Part shown: piece after piece, positions 17,411 through 26,550 of the stretch | Numbering within the stretch: the stretch's first letter is position 1 | Layout of the letters: every line of letters begins with the position of its first letter | Assembly: GCF_006716745.1 (NCBI RefSeq) | Contig: NZ_VFPP01000001.1 | Span: forward strand, 8,257,386 to 8,321,385 | DNA length: 64,000 nt | Origin: Saccharothrix saharensis | Lineage (GTDB): Bacteria; Actinomycetota; Actinomycetes; Mycobacteriales; Pseudonocardiaceae | Reading direction: 5' to 3' | Program-made: the position numbers and the translations under genes | Notes under the pieces: generated by a model | What the model was told of the DNA's origin: nothing | Databases searched by the model: none | What the model saw: only the letters and a program-made list of their open reading frames with translations

Positions 17411-18148
17411 GTGCCGGTACAACGACGGGAAGGCGGTCCGGGCGGCGACGTCCTGCACGCCTCCGTGCTCGACACCCTCGGGCTGCAGATCACCAGCGGC
17501 GAGCTCGCGGAGGGCCGGGTCCTGACGCTGGACGGCATCCAGGAGCGGTTCGGGGTGTCCCGGACCGTCGCCCGCGAGACCATGCGGGTGCTGGAGTCGA
17601 TGGGCCTCGTGACGTCGCGGCGCCGGGTCGGCATCACCGTGCAACCGCCGTCGTCCTGGCAGGTCTACGACCCTCGGTTGATCTGGTGGCGGTTGGCCGG
17701 CCCGCACCGCGACGTCCAGTTGCGCGCGCTCACGGAGCTGCGGATCGCGGTCGAGCCGGTGGCCGCGGCGCGGGCGGCGTGGAACGCCTCGGCCAGGGAG
17801 CGCGACCGCCTGGTCGACCTGGCCGCGCGGATGCGGCGGCTGGGCGAGGCCGGCGAGCTGGCGGAGTTCCTGGAGCTGGACATCGCCTTCCACGCGCTGC
17901 TGCTGGAGTCGGGCGGCAACGAGATGTTCGCCGCGCTCCGGGAGGTGGTGGCGGTCGTGCTGCGCGGCCGGACGAGCCTCGGGCTGATGCCGGACAAGCC
18001 CGTGCCCAGCGCGTTGGACCTGCACGAAGAGGTGGCGCGGGCGGTCGCGGGCCGGCACCCGGAGGCCGCCGAGCTGGCCATGCGCGCGTTGGTGAGCGAG
18101 GTGCGCGACGCGGTCGTGCCGGTGAACGGGCCGGGCGCCGTCCGCTGA
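17411..18148 (+). CDS. gntR: GntR/FadR family regulator of the gluconate operon
   Basis: A winged-helix regulator (245 aa) of the FadR subfamily. The HTH lies at about residues 32-75 (LTLDGIQERFGVSRTVARETMRVLE) and an all-helical FCD ligand domain follows, with metal-type His residues in ELDIAFHALL and DLHEEV. GTG at 17411 is preceded by TACGCT 6 nt upstream, a leaderless arrangement. It is divergent from gntK-gntP, so gluconate or 6-phosphogluconate is the likely effector; that is an inference from position. Confidence 0.92.
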   Translation: MPVQRREGGPGGDVLHASVLDTLGLQITSGELAEGRVLTLDGIQERFGVSRTVARETMRVLESMGLVTSRRRVGITVQPPSSWQVYDPRLIWWRLAGPHRDVQLRALTELRIAVEPVAAARAAWNASARERDRLVDLAARMRRLGEAGELAEFLELDIAFHALLLESGGNEMFAALREVVAVVLRGRTSLGLMPDKPVPSALDLHEEVARAVAGRHPEAAELAMRALVSEVRDAVVPVNGPGAVR

Positions 18149-18247
18149 CCACCCCGTCGGACCGCCTCGCCCGCGACCTCGGTGATCGGCGGGAACGCGC
18201 GGTGCCCGTTCGCCGTCGAAGGCGCGAACCACGAACGGGGAGGCACC

Positions 18248-19210
18248 GTGAACCACCCGCAGCAACCGCCGAACGGGCACGACCCGTACGGTCAGCCGGC
18301 CCCGTACGGCGGCTACCCGTACGGCGGTTTCGCCCCGCAGCCCCCTCCCGCGCCGAAGAAGCGGACCGGCGCGATCGCGGCGGCCGCGGTGGTGGTCGTG
18401 CTGGTGCTCGGCGGCTTCGCGTTCACCGGGTTCGTCCGGCCGGGGTTCTTCGTGGACGCGTCGGGCACCACGACGACCGCGACCACCACCCCGCCGACCA
18501 CCGCGTCCTCCACCGCTGCCCGGGGCGGTGATGCCACGGAGGTCGTGGAGGCGGTGGTCGCCGGACTGGACTCCCAGGACGACGCCGCCCTCGAGAAGCT
18601 CGCGTGCGCGAAGGCGAAGTCCGTCGTGGACAGCGCCATCGACGACGTGTCCGCGCTCAGGAAGGCGAAGCTCGTCGACACCGACGAGGTCTCCGGCACC
18701 AAGGTGGTGGCGACCGTCGAGGTCACCACCGCGTCCAAGACGTCGGAGGTCGAGGTCACCGTCGTCCGCGAGGACGGCGACTGGTGCTGGCAGGACATCG
18801 CGCGGGCCGACGGCGGCAAGGCGACCAGCGGGCGGCCGTCGCCGACCACCGTTCCGCCGACCACCGGGCGGGAGCCCACCGCCGGCGGCAAGCCGGTCGC
18901 GCCGGAGGCGCTCGCCGCCATGCGGTCGTTCCTGGACCGGGTGAACGCCGGTGACGCGGCGGGCGCGACCGGTCTGCTGTGCGCGGACGCCATCGCCGAC
19001 GCCGCGGACGTCCGGGAGCTGGTCGGGCACGAGCCGGACCTGAGCATCGACCCGGCGATGGACGGTCGCGCGACCGGCGACGACTCCGTGCAGCTCTACC
19101 TCAAGGGCACGGCCAAGGGCCAGAAGCTGGAGGGCTACTCCACCAACCTCTGGGTGACCGGCTACGACGGCCCGTGGTGCGTGCACGCGTTCCGCGCGGT
19201 CGTCATCTGA
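18248..19210 (+). CDS. membrane-anchored protein with two NTF2-like domains
   Basis: No specific function is recognised. The N-terminus is a cytosolic Pro/Tyr/Gly-rich tail (PYGQPAPYGGYPYGG) ending in basic KKR, then one membrane helix (about residues 38-62). A Thr-rich linker is followed by two extracellular domains of about 110 residues, joined by a second Thr/Pro linker. Each resembles the DUF4878/NTF2-like fold (VVEAVVAGLDSQDDAALEKL; MRSFLDRVNAGDAAGATGLL) and has a pair of Cys (ACAKAK with WCWQD; LCADA with WCVHA). Such proteins are common in actinobacteria. It is convergent with the DD-carboxypeptidase gene 8 bp away. Confidence 0.8.
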   Translation: MNHPQQPPNGHDPYGQPAPYGGYPYGGFAPQPPPAPKKRTGAIAAAAVVVVLVLGGFAFTGFVRPGFFVDASGTTTTATTTPPTTASSTAARGGDATEVVEAVVAGLDSQDDAALEKLACAKAKSVVDSAIDDVSALRKAKLVDTDEVSGTKVVATVEVTTASKTSEVEVTVVREDGDWCWQDIARADGGKATSGRPSPTTVPPTTGREPTAGGKPVAPEALAAMRSFLDRVNAGDAAGATGLLCADAIADAADVRELVGHEPDLSIDPAMDGRATGDDSVQLYLKGTAKGQKLEGYSTNLWVTGYDGPWCVHAFRAVVI

Positions 19211-19218
19211 CGCGCGGG

Positions 19219-20769
19219 TCAGCAGGACTTGGTCCAACTGCACTCCACCCCGCGGTCGGGGGCGGGCTCCGGCGCGACCCCGACCGCGAGCGGTGCCTGC
19301 CCGCGCGCGTGCCCCGCCAGCCGGATCGCGACGGCGTCCTCGAACGGCTTCGCCGACGTGAGCGTGTCGTTGCTGATCATGGCGAACACCAGCGGGACGC
19401 CGTCGGCGGTGGTCACGTAGCCCGAGAGGGCGCTGACACCGGTCAGCGAGCCGGTCTTGGCCCGCACGTTGCCCTCGGCCGGCGTGCCGCGCATCCGGTT
19501 GCGCAGGGTGCCGCCGACCATCCGGTCGGCCGCCCCGGCCACCGGCAGCGAGTCGTGCCAGGTCGCGAACCACGGTTCGCGCCGCGCGGCGAGCAACAGC
19601 GCGGCGAGCTGGTCCGGCGAGACCTGGTCCATCCGCGACAGCCCCGAGCCATCCCTCAAGGACACCGCGGACGGGTCCACGCCCCACTCGCCCAGCTTCG
19701 CCGTCATCGCGCGCAGCCCCGCGGTCCAGCTGCCCTCGCCGGACACCGCCCGGCCGACGGTCTTCACCAGGATCTCGGCGTGCATGTTGTTGCTGAGCTT
19801 CATGAACGGCACCAGCAGCTCGGACAGCGGCATCGACAGGTGCTCGCCGAGGACCCGCGCGCCGGCCGGGGTCGTGCCCGTGCCCGTGCCGCCGAGGACG
19901 CGCACGCCGTGCCGGGCGAGCGCGTCCCGGAACAGCGACGTGACCAGCCCGGTCGGCTCCCACACCGTGCTCCACTCGCGGGCCGCCGCGCCGCCGGCCG
20001 GGACGCTGCCGCGCACGGCGATCACGTTGGTCCCGTGCTGCCGTTCGACGGACACGCTCGACGCCGAGCCGGGCGGGCCGGTGACGGCGGTGTTGGCGAT
20101 CGTCACGTAGTCCGTCGGCGGCTCGGTGGTGACGGTCGCCGGCTGACCCGCCGCGCCGGGCGCGACCCGGACGATGATCGACCCGGCGTCGTAGTCGGTG
20201 TCCGGTGAGACGGTCAGCGCCGAGATCTGGGCGTTGTAGTAGTAAGGCTCGTCGTCCCAGGCCCAACCGGTACCCAGGCGCACGGCGTCGAACCAGGTGT
20301 CGTCGGCGACGAGCTTGCCGCGCACCACCTCGACGCCGCTCGCCGCGACCCGGGCGGCCAGCGCGTCGTAGTCGGCCGCGAGCATCGTCGGGTCGCCGGT
20401 GCCGCGCAGGTGGAGGTCCCCCGCCAGCACACCGGCGCGGTGCGGACCGGTCGCGGCCACGGTGGTGCGGAACCGGTGGTCGGGTCCGAGGATGTCCAGC
20501 GCCGTCGCGGAGCTGATCAGCTTGCCGTTGGACGCCGGCTGCCCGCGCTCGTCGCTCTCCCGCGAGTACACGAGCGCCCCGGTGTCGGCGTGGCGGACCA
20601 CGAGCCCGACGTCCGCGCCGGCGAGGGCGGGGCTGGTGGTGATCGCGTCGAGGTCCCGGGTGAGCGCGTCGTCGGTCTGCGCGGACGCGGGCGTGGCGAG
20701 GTCCGCGGCCGGGACCGCGGCGAACGCGACGGCGGCCAGGACGAGCGCGAGCGACCGTGATCGGGGCAT
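19219..20769 (-). CDS. dacB: D-alanyl-D-alanine carboxypeptidase/endopeptidase (PBP4, S13)
   Basis: A secreted low-molecular-weight penicillin-binding protein that trims or cuts peptidoglycan peptides. A signal peptide ends near ATPASA. The active-site tetrad SNGK (SxxK, near residue 63), SNNMHAE (SxN, near 325) and KTGSLTG (near 430) are in order, with the long inserted domain between the first two that defines class C PBPs. ATG at 20769 with GGAGG upstream is preferred over an upstream start. The C-terminus ends with a Cys pair, VECSWTKSC. Confidence 0.93.
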   Translation of the reverse strand: MPRSRSLALVLAAVAFAAVPAADLATPASAQTDDALTRDLDAITTSPALAGADVGLVVRHADTGALVYSRESDERGQPASNGKLISSATALDILGPDHRFRTTVAATGPHRAGVLAGDLHLRGTGDPTMLAADYDALAARVAASGVEVVRGKLVADDTWFDAVRLGTGWAWDDEPYYYNAQISALTVSPDTDYDAGSIIVRVAPGAAGQPATVTTEPPTDYVTIANTAVTGPPGSASSVSVERQHGTNVIAVRGSVPAGGAAAREWSTVWEPTGLVTSLFRDALARHGVRVLGGTGTGTTPAGARVLGEHLSMPLSELLVPFMKLSNNMHAEILVKTVGRAVSGEGSWTAGLRAMTAKLGEWGVDPSAVSLRDGSGLSRMDQVSPDQLAALLLAARREPWFATWHDSLPVAGAADRMVGGTLRNRMRGTPAEGNVRAKTGSLTGVSALSGYVTTADGVPLVFAMISNDTLTSAKPFEDAVAIRLAGHARGQAPLAVGVAPEPAPDRGVECSWTKSC

Positions 20770-20977
20770 GGGGCCTCCTCCGGGGACGCGGATTTGTGTC
20801 GACGATTGTCCACGTATCCGGATCACCTGTGAAGTTCTTACCGGTGCCGTCCGCGGCGCCGGGCCGGCGGCCCTCGGCCGGCACCGCGTGAACGCGCGCG
20901 AGCGCCGGATGGCGCGCCCCCGGCCGCTGTAGCGTGCACCCGTCCATCACGACGTGCGGGAACCGAGGAGTGTCACC

Positions 20978-21678
20978 GTGGAGAGACCGGCCTGGGTGGG
21001 CCCCGACGTCGACCTGTCCCGACCGAGCCCGGCGCGGGTCTACGACGTGCACCTCGGGGGTGCGCACAACTTCCAGGTCGACCGGGAGGCCGCCCGGCGG
21101 ATCGCCGAGGTGATGCCGGACTTACCGCGCATCCTGCGGGCCAACCGCGCGTTCCTGCGCCGCGCGGTGCGGTTCCTCGTCGACCGGGGTGTCACGCAGT
21201 TCCTCGACCTCGGTTCGGGCATCCCCACGGCGGGCAACGTGCCACCGCGGTGCACGCCGACCTGCGCCGGCCGGAGGAGGTGCTGAACCACCCGGAGACG
21301 CGGCGCACGTTGGACTTCACCCGGCCGGTGGGCGTGCTGATGTTCGCGGTGCTGCACTTCGTGCCGGACGACGACGACCCCGCCGGCATCATCCGCCGGT
21401 ACCTCGACGCCACCGTGCCGGGCAGCTACGTCGCCCTGTCGCACGCCAGCCTGGACGGCGAGGCCGAGCGGGCGGAGGAGGCGACCGAGCAGTTCCGCAG
21501 CCGGGTCACCGACTTCTCGATGCGCACCAGGACCGAGGTCGGCGACCTGCTCGCCGGGGTGGACCTGGTCGAGCCGGGCCTGGTCTACCTGACCGAGTGG
21601 CGGCCGGGACCGGGCGACGAGGACCCGGACCCGAAGCGCACGTCGACGTTCGCCGCCGTCGGCCGCAAGACCGGTTGA
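20978..21678 (+). pseudogene. broken S-adenosyl methyltransferase (PF04672/DUF574-like)
   Basis: The 5' part (GTG at 20978 after GAGGAG) encodes the family start SRPSPARVYDVHLGGAHNF and reaches LDLGSGIPTAGNV. The text then jumps into another frame, which resumes with AVHADLRRPEEVLNHPETRR and FAVLHFVPDDDDP and runs to the normal end. Compared with the usual family layout, about 33 residues, holding most of the AdoMet-binding segment, are missing between GNV and the downstream frame, and the deletion is not a multiple of three. The product would be inactive. Only the reading frames were compared, not an alignment. Confidence 0.82.
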
Positions 21679-21808
21679 CCGCGTCACCGGCCGGGCGCGG
21701 CACCTCCGAACGGGCGGTGTCGTGGGCAGGATTCGCGCGATGGGGCTCGGGATAGGATCGTGGGGATGTCGCCACGGGTGTGGCGCGTGCTGCTGGTAAG
21801 GGGTTGCG

Positions 21809-22225
21809 GTGGTGGTGAAGGGCAAGGTCGTCCGGTTCGACGAGGTGCGCGGGTACGGGTTCGTGTCGCCCGAGGAGGGTGGCGAGGACGTCTTCATCCA
21901 CGTCAACGACATCGACTTCGACAAGCGGTTGATGGCGCCCGGCGCGCTGGTCGAGTTCCTGGTGGAGATGGGCGACCGGGGGCCCAAGGCGTCCCGGGTG
22001 AGCCTGGTGCGCGAGGCGGCGGTGCGGAGCGCGCCGTCCTTCCACGTGGGGGACGACGTCAACGGCAACGACATGTTCTGCGAGGTCGTGTCGACCAAGA
22101 GGTACCTGCAGGAGGTCACCGAGACGCTGCTCGCGGCGGCGCCCGGGATGACCGCCGAGCAGATCCTCGACGTGCGCAAGAGCCTGGTCGGGATGGCGCG
22201 CAAGTACAACTGGCTCGAGGACTGA
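21809..22225 (+). CDS. cold-shock-domain protein with a C-terminal extension
   Basis: An RNA/ssDNA-binding protein of 138 residues. The OB-fold cold-shock domain occupies residues 1-65, with RNP1-like GYGFVSPEEG and RNP2-like DVFIHV. The remaining half forms a conserved actinobacterial extension (SAPSFHVGDDVNGNDMFCEVV and a helical end LVGMARKYNWLED). It may act as an RNA chaperone. AAGGGG stands 5-11 nt before three consecutive in-frame GTG codons; the first (21809) or second is the start. Confidence 0.88.
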   Translation: MVVKGKVVRFDEVRGYGFVSPEEGGEDVFIHVNDIDFDKRLMAPGALVEFLVEMGDRGPKASRVSLVREAAVRSAPSFHVGDDVNGNDMFCEVVSTKRYLQEVTETLLAAAPGMTAEQILDVRKSLVGMARKYNWLED

Positions 22226-22233
22226 GCACCCGG

Positions 22234-22250
22234 CCGTCCACTGCGGACGG
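22234..22250 (+). terminator. short hairpin after the cold-shock gene
   Basis: CCGTCC and GGACGG pair across a 5-nt loop 8 nt after the stop codon. It is short and lacks a T-tract. The following 175 bp up to the next gene show no convincing ORF. Confidence 0.4.
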
Positions 22251-22425
22251 TCGGGCGCTCACCCGCCGCAGGGTGCCGCCCGCGGAGCGCGGGTGGTCCA
22301 CCGGCAGCGGGGCGCGGCCCAGTGCCCGGCCCGCTTCGCGCGGCGCGTCGTGACCGGCGCGCAGGGCGGCGTGCCCGGGGTGGGCGCACCTCTCGTCCAC
22401 CGCCCGGTGGCCCGGCGCCGCCCGG

Positions 22426-22929
22426 TCACGGGCTCGGCGGCGCGGCGAGGGCCAGTTCGGCCAGCAGGTCGCGGCCCTTCTCCGCGGTGCGCGGTTCGCA
22501 CAGCACGTCGTAGCGCCCGGCCACGAGCTGGGTGGTGGACGCGAAGTCGCGCCGGCCCCGCACCGAGGCGTAGCCGACGGCGGCGAACGTCGTGCCGAAC
22601 ACGACACCCGTCACCAGGCCGGCCACGATCGCCACCGGCAGCGGGCCGGAGCCGAACACGCCGAGCAGCAGTCCGACGAACAGGCCGAACCAGGCGCCCG
22701 ACGCCGCGCCGCCCGCCAGCACGCGGCCCCAGGTCAGCCGGGCGGTCACCCGTTCCACCACCATCAGGTCCACGCCGACGATCGTGACGTCCTGCACCGG
22801 GAACTCCTGGTCGGCCAGGTGGTCGACCGCGCGTTGGGCCTCGGCGTAGGTGGCGTAGGAGCCGATCGGCCAGCCGGTGGGCGGCGTGGGTGCGGCCGTC
22901 GGCCGCCGAGCGGTCAGCGGTGTGGTCAT
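22426..22929 (-). CDS. general stress protein (YflT/GSP17M-like domain) with membrane hairpin
   Basis: The N-terminal half holds the general-stress-protein 17M-type motif SYATYAEAQRAVDHLADQEFPVQDVTIVGVDL. The middle has a Gly-rich membrane pair (GAASGAWFGLFVGLLLGVFG and VAIVAGLVTGVVFGTTFAAVGY), then a cytosolic tail. Proteins of this shape are abundant in actinobacteria and thought to be stress-related; no activity is known. ATG at 22929 has GGGAG upstream. Confidence 0.85.
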   Translation of the reverse strand: MTTPLTARRPTAAPTPPTGWPIGSYATYAEAQRAVDHLADQEFPVQDVTIVGVDLMVVERVTARLTWGRVLAGGAASGAWFGLFVGLLLGVFGSGPLPVAIVAGLVTGVVFGTTFAAVGYASVRGRRDFASTTQLVAGRYDVLCEPRTAEKGRDLLAELALAAPPSP

Positions 22930-23109
22930 CGGAACTCCCTGGGTCGCTCTGCCGGTGGTGGCGATGCGTCGCGGCATCGCCCGCGTGGGTCCGGGGTACC
23001 CGGATCGACCGCACGCCACCACCGGAAACCGATCGGCCGAGTCGTCCCGCGCTTCCGCCTCCGGGACGACGTCGCGCGCCTTCCGGTTCCGTTCTCGAGC
23101 CGACCGGGC

Positions 23110-24003
23110 TCAGCTCAACCGGGTGAGGTCGCGGGCCAGGGCGGTGAAGTTGGCGGCCACCGCCGACCGGCCCGCGACGGGCAGCGCGATCGCCAGGTCC
23201 ACCAACCGGACCGTCGGGCTCAACGGCAGGAACGCGACCTCCGGCCGGGGCTGGGCGGCGGACGAGCCGGGCACGATGCTCACCCCGCAGCCGGCCGCGA
23301 CCAGGCCGACGATGGTCGGCACCTGCACGGCCTCCTGCGCGACCCGCGGCGCGAACCCGCCCTGCCGGCACAGCGCGGTGATCTCGTCGTGCAGGCCGGG
23401 CCCGAGGTGGCGGGGGAACAGCACGAACGGCTCATCGGCCAGCGACCGCACGTGCACGCGGCGGCGGCCGGCCAGGCGGTGGTCGTTCGGCACCACGGCG
23501 ACCAGCGGCTCCCGTGACACCGGCACCAGTTCCAGGTCGTCGGCCGGGCCGGGCAGCGGCGGGCGGAGCAGGCCGAGGTCCAGCGCCGCCGTGCGCAACC
23601 GCTCGACCTGGAGCATCGTCGGCAGCACCTCGAACGACAGCGTCACGGCCGGGTAGCGGGACCGGAACGCGCGGATGATCACCGGCAGCGGGCGCAGCAC
23701 CGACGAGCCGACCATGCCGATCGCCAGCGAGCCCTCCTCGCCCCGGCCGGCCGCCCGTGCCCGACGCGCCGCCGCGTCCACCATGGACAGCGCCGCCCGC
23801 GCGTCGGCGACGAACGCCTCACCGGCTGGGGTGAGCCGGACGTTGCGGGTGTCGCGCTCGAACAGCGACACGCCCAGTTCCGCCTCCAGCGCCTTCACGG
23901 TCTGGCTCAACGGCGGCTGCGCCGTGCCCAGCGCGGCGGCGGCCCGCCCGAAGTGCAGGTGGTCGGCGACCGCGACGGCCGCGCGCAGGTGTTTGAGATC
24001 CAT
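23110..24003 (-). CDS. LysR family transcriptional regulator
   Basis: A 297-residue LysR regulator. The N-terminal HTH includes HFGRAAAALGTAQPPLSQTVKALE (about residues 17-40), followed by the two-lobed effector domain ending in ALARDLTRL. The sequence FGRAAAALGTAQPPLSQ is typical of the BenM/CatM-like branch that senses aromatic or small organic acids. It is divergent from an alpha/beta hydrolase gene 75 bp away, which it probably controls. Confidence 0.92.
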   Translation of the reverse strand: MDLKHLRAAVAVADHLHFGRAAAALGTAQPPLSQTVKALEAELGVSLFERDTRNVRLTPAGEAFVADARAALSMVDAAARRARAAGRGEEGSLAIGMVGSSVLRPLPVIIRAFRSRYPAVTLSFEVLPTMLQVERLRTAALDLGLLRPPLPGPADDLELVPVSREPLVAVVPNDHRLAGRRRVHVRSLADEPFVLFPRHLGPGLHDEITALCRQGGFAPRVAQEAVQVPTIVGLVAAGCGVSIVPGSSAAQPRPEVAFLPLSPTVRLVDLAIALPVAGRSAVAANFTALARDLTRLS

Positions 24004-24078
24004 ACCGGCCTCGAATCAATCGCCACGGACCAGGTGCACAATCAGACTAGGTGTGATCGCGAGCGGCATGCTGGCCGC

Positions 24079-25125
24079 ATGCTCAGGACGATCCTCACCC
24101 TCTCCGCGGCGGCGTCGATCACCCGGGCGTCACCGGCGGGGCGGGTGGCGCGCGAGGACTGGAAGGTGCGCGGCGACGCCGGCCTCCTGGGTGTCCGCGA
24201 GGTGCGCCCGACCCGGTCGGCGCGCGGCCGGCCGGTCCTGCTGCTGCACGGAGCGCGCGTGCCCGGCGTCGCGTCGTTCGACCTGCCCGTGCCCGGCGGG
24301 TCGCTGGCCGCCGACCTCGCGCGCAGGGGCCACCGGGTGTTCATCGTGGACGCGCGCGGCTACGGCGCGTCCGACCGCCCGCCGGCGTTGGACGCGCCGC
24401 CGTCCGCGAACCCTCCCGCCGTGACGGGGGAGCAGGTGGTGCGCGACATCGCGGCGGTCGTGGAGTGGGCGCGGGCGAAGACCGGCCACCGCCGGGTCGA
24501 CCTGCTCGGGTGGGCGACCGGCGGGCACTGGGCCGCCTGGTACGCGAGCGAGCACCCGGGCCGGGTCGCGCACCTGGTGGTGCTCAACAGCCTGTACGGC
24601 GCGACCGACGGCCACCCCCTGCTCGGCCGGGGCTCCGACTACGAGGACCCCGCACGGCCGGGGCACTTCGACGACGCCCGGCACGGCGCGTACCGGCTCG
24701 CCACCGGGCCGGGGCTGCTCGGCGGCTGGGACGCGAGCATCCCGGTGGACGACAAGTCCGCGTGGCGCGACCCGCGCGTGGCGGTGGCCTACGTCGCGCA
24801 CGCACTGGCGAGCGACCCGACGTCGGCCGACCGCGAGCCGTCGGGCTTCCGCGCCCCGACCGGCGCGCTGAAGGACAGCTTCCACCTGGCGACCGGCCGA
24901 CGGCTCTGGCACGCGGGCACGATCACCGCACGCACGCTGGTCCTGCGCGGCGAGCTGGACTTCTGGTCCCGCGCGGACGACCTGACCACGCTGGTCGAGG
25001 ACCTCGGCCGGGCCCGGGACGTGCGGGCGGCGCACCTGGAGCGCGCCACCCACTTCGTCCACCTGGACCGGGCCGAGCGCGGCCGCGACCGGCTGCTCGA
25101 CGAGGTGCTGCGCTGGCTCCGCTAG
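24079..25125 (+). CDS. alpha/beta-hydrolase-fold protein with Ala at the nucleophile position
   Basis: A 348-residue alpha/beta-hydrolase-fold protein. The oxyanion strand reads VLLLHGARVPG and DARGYGASDRP follows, but the nucleophile elbow reads LLGWATGGHWAAW (near residues 140-152), so Ala (codon GCG) stands where Ser, Asp or Cys is expected. A late His is present in ERATHFVHLDR and an acid in LRGELDFW. Either the fold has lost hydrolase activity, or it works differently. The ATG at 24079 is 6 nt after CATGCT and lacks a ribosome binding site. Divergent LysR at 24003. Confidence 0.85.
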   Translation: MLRTILTLSAAASITRASPAGRVAREDWKVRGDAGLLGVREVRPTRSARGRPVLLLHGARVPGVASFDLPVPGGSLAADLARRGHRVFIVDARGYGASDRPPALDAPPSANPPAVTGEQVVRDIAAVVEWARAKTGHRRVDLLGWATGGHWAAWYASEHPGRVAHLVVLNSLYGATDGHPLLGRGSDYEDPARPGHFDDARHGAYRLATGPGLLGGWDASIPVDDKSAWRDPRVAVAYVAHALASDPTSADREPSGFRAPTGALKDSFHLATGRRLWHAGTITARTLVLRGELDFWSRADDLTTLVEDLGRARDVRAAHLERATHFVHLDRAERGRDRLLDEVLRWLR

Positions 25126-25128
25126 TGC

Positions 25129-25380
25129 TCAGGACCGCCGCGCGAGCAGGCGTGCGCGCAACCGCTGCAAGGGCGGCATGAGCCCGTAGATGACGATCGG
25201 CACCGCGATCGTCGCCAGGACCAGGGTCCTCACGGCGGTCGGCGCGCCGTCGAGGAGGTCGCCGAGCAGCAGTTGCAGGACGGTCAGCGTCGGGAAGACG
25301 GCCAACCAGATCATCAGGGCCAGGTGGTGTCGGGGCGGTGGACCCACCGGTCTCATCGCCGCCGCGTTGTTCTCGTTCAT
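25129..25380 (-). CDS. small two-helix membrane protein (83 aa)
   Basis: A short protein with two predicted membrane spans, around HHLALMIWLAVFPTLTVLQL and LVLATIAVPIVIYGLMPPL, ending in a basic tail RLRARLLARRS. The pattern resembles the membrane tail found in, or fused to, antibiotic-biosynthesis-monooxygenase-like proteins and their stand-alone relatives; no function is known. It ends 4 bp from the convergent hydrolase gene. Confidence 0.75.
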   Translation of the reverse strand: MNENNAAAMRPVGPPPRHHLALMIWLAVFPTLTVLQLLLGDLLDGAPTAVRTLVLATIAVPIVIYGLMPPLQRLRARLLARRS

Positions 25381-25446
25381 GGGACAAGGTTCGCCCGAGC
25401 GTGCCGAAAACGACAAACACTGTTGCCATTTCCGGGAAACGCCACG

Positions 25447-26550
25447 TCAGGCGCCCTGCTCGGACACCCTCCGCGGTAGAGCCGTCGTCCGCGTGGTCGT
25501 CCGCTTCGCGGTCGCGCGCACCGGCCCGACGGCAACCCGGCAGTAAACGTCCTCGTAGCGGGCGGCCATGAGGTCGACGTCGAACCGGCCGGCCGCCTCC
25601 GCGCGGCACCGGTCGGGCGAGAGCTCCTCGACCCGCCCCAGCGCGGCGACCAACGACGCGTGGTCGTCGCACACGAAGCCGGTCCGGCCGTGCGCGACCA
25701 CCTCGGGCACCGCACCGCGCCGGGTGGCGACCACGGGCGTGCCACAGGCCATCGCCTCCACCATCACCAGTCCGAACGGCTCGTCCCAGCGGATCGGGAA
25801 CAGCAGGCAGCGCGTGGCGGCCAGCAGGGCGAGCTTGTCCTCGCGACCCACCTCCCCGAGCCACTCGACGCCCGGCCCGAGCAGCGGCTTGACCTCGTGC
25901 TCGAAGTACTCCTGCTCCTCCGGCTCGCGGCACTTGGCCGCGATGCGCAGCGGGAGGCCGGCCTCGGTGGCGGCGGCGATCGCCTCCGGGATGCCCTTGT
26001 CCGGCGTGGCGCGGCCGAGGAACAGCACGAAGTCCTCCTTGTCCCGCCGGAACGGGAAGAGCCGCACGTCGACGGCGTTGTGCACGGTGGCCGCCCAGTC
26101 GAGGTCCGGCGCGAGCCTGCGTTGCGCGTCCGACACGGCCACCAGGTGCACGGTCCCGTTCAGCCCGCGGTAGTAGCGGCCCATGTCACCGGTCACGGGC
26201 GCGTGCGCGGTGACCACGGTGGGCACCGGACGGCCGCGGGCGAGCAGCGGCCCGGCCAGGCTGTGGTCGTGCACCACGTCCACCTCCAGGTCGGCCAGGA
26301 TGGCGGGCAGCGCGGCGGCGTGCACCACCTCCGGGATGCCCTGGCCCATCCGGTCCTGCTGCGGCCGGTCCGCCGTGCGGCGGAAGTCGGCGGCCGTGCC
26401 GTTGCGCCCGACGCCGACGAGCACGACGTGGTTGCCGCGCGCGACCAGCCGGTCCACCAGGTCCGCGCACATCGCCTCGGTGCCGCCGTAGCCCGAGGGC
26501 GGCAGCTCGAACCAGGGCGGTGCGATCATCGCGACGCGCGGCGCGGTCAC
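25447..26550 (-). CDS. GT4-family glycosyltransferase
   Basis: A retaining GT-B glycosyltransferase (367 aa) that uses a nucleotide sugar. The N-terminus has the glycine loop PPSGYGGTEAM; the C-terminal domain holds FLGRATPDKGIPEAIAAA and the catalytic E-x7-E region in EPFGLVMVEAMACGTPVV. The GTG start overlaps the stop of the debranching-type enzyme by 4 nt, so the two are one operon and act on the same sugar or polymer. Such pairs often make or process glucosyl polymers or compatible solutes. Confidence 0.92.
   Translation of the reverse strand: MTAPRVAMIAPPWFELPPSGYGGTEAMCADLVDRLVARGNHVVLVGVGRNGTAADFRRTADRPQQDRMGQGIPEVVHAAALPAILADLEVDVVHDHSLAGPLLARGRPVPTVVTAHAPVTGDMGRYYRGLNGTVHLVAVSDAQRRLAPDLDWAATVHNAVDVRLFPFRRDKEDFVLFLGRATPDKGIPEAIAAATEAGLPLRIAAKCREPEEQEYFEHEVKPLLGPGVEWLGEVGREDKLALLAATRCLLFPIRWDEPFGLVMVEAMACGTPVVATRRGAVPEVVAHGRTGFVCDDHASLVAALGRVEELSPDRCRAEAAGRFDVDLMAARYEDVYCRVAVGPVRATAKRTTTRTTALPRRVSEQGA

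Noticed and set aside
18268..18360. Repeat-driven mobile element from the PYGG-type tail
   Set aside because: The repeats are codons of a Pro/Tyr/Gly-rich cytosolic tail common in actinobacterial membrane proteins, with no inverted ends or target duplication.
17333..21067. A 1244-codon open frame on the minus strand
   Set aside because: It is antisense to the gluconate regulator and membrane protein genes and out of frame with dacB; it is an Arg/Gly-rich GC shadow with no family motif.
22226..22425. A small gene between the cold-shock and stress protein genes
   Set aside because: The frames read Arg/Ala-rich text with no ribosome binding site or motif; only a short hairpin was kept.
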